This document shows, in pieces, positions 62,598 to 64,000 of a DNA stretch of 64,000 nucleotides. The stretch lies in NCBI RefSeq assembly GCF_015550425.1, contig NZ_JADNAT010000001.1, positions 124,001 through 188,000 on the forward strand, in the 5' to 3' direction. How positions within the stretch are numbered: position 1 is the first letter of the stretch; the number at the start of each line of letters is the position of its first letter. The DNA comes from Clostridium sp. 1001275B_160808_H3 (GTDB lineage Bacteria > Bacillota > Clostridia > Clostridiales > Clostridiaceae). Under the pieces are notes generated by a model, which saw only the letters and a list, made by a program, of their open reading frames with translations, was not told the DNA's origin and did not search any database. Both the position numbers and the translations under genes were made by a program.

Positions 62598-64000
<1,403 letters not shown>

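Overview
The window is low-GC (very AT-rich) DNA with Gram-positive signals throughout: strong GGAGG ribosome sites, U-tailed intrinsic terminators, a T-box, an S-box, LemA, a SufCBDSU operon, a V-type ATPase, [FeFe] hydrogenases and an AgrBD locus whose AgrD tail closely resembles what I recall of Clostridium perfringens AgrD. I read it as chromosome of an anaerobic Clostridium sensu stricto (cluster I). The species cannot be fixed from the sequence. I found no rRNA, tRNA, insertion sequence, prophage or CRISPR array.

Layout. 0-3.7 kb: a cut-off gene, a LuxR-HTH/DUF2087 regulator, and a LytTR-DUF3021-ABC transporter operon. 4.1-6.0 kb: a group B-like [FeFe] hydrogenase and a flavodoxin-like protein. 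6.2-9.7 kb: two glycosyltransferases and a small protein. 10.0-12.4 kb: AhpC with its AhpF-like reductase, a peroxide-defence pair with a shared operator-like palindrome that also lies before the flavodoxin gene. 12.7-14.5 kb: a cystine-type symporter behind a T-box with a Cys (UGC) specifier. 14.6-24.4 kb: galactose-type sugar uptake (mglBAC plus an unlisted 54-residue membrane protein) and a dedicated sensing operon (AraC-type response regulator, YesM-like kinase, two extracytoplasmic sugar-binding proteins). 24.5-28.1 kb: UbiA prenyltransferase, LemA, TPM protein and an AI-2E family protein. 28.5-32.7 kb: YwaF-type protein, a charge-split protein made of two GX3 repeat blocks, small proteins, and a CBS/CorC protein. 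32.9-37.9 kb: sufCBDSU. 38.4-43.1 kb: GNAT, lipase-like hydrolase, NUDIX, a second AI-2E protein and a Gfo/Idh/MocA dehydrogenase. 43.1-46.7 kb: agrBD with two small membrane proteins, and a GGDEF/HD-GYP protein. 47.0-51.1 kb: trimeric bifurcating-type hydrogenase hydABC. 51.4-55.2 kb: luxS, SAM-riboswitch-controlled metF, GNAT, and a secreted-protein gene broken by one in-frame stop. 55.7-64.0 kb: a MraY/WecA-type transferase and the V-ATPase operon ntpIKECFABD, whose first gene runs off the window.

How it fits together. Fermentative metabolism is represented by two classes of hydrogenase, Fe-S cluster assembly and a V-type ATPase. Sulfur/methyl metabolism (cystine uptake, metF, luxS) is placed under tRNA-Cys and SAM sensing. 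Peer sensing (agrBD, luxS) sits near a cyclic-di-GMP enzyme. The points most worth follow-up are the GX3 repeat protein, the agr operon with a kinase-less sensor-like membrane module, the hairpin that is both terminator-like and masks the lemA ribosome site, the layered mgl promoter (21-bp direct repeats plus tandem cre-like sites), and several non-coding structures with no assigned role. Many gene starts were moved downstream because the first possible start codon lies inside the Shine-Dalgarno sequence.
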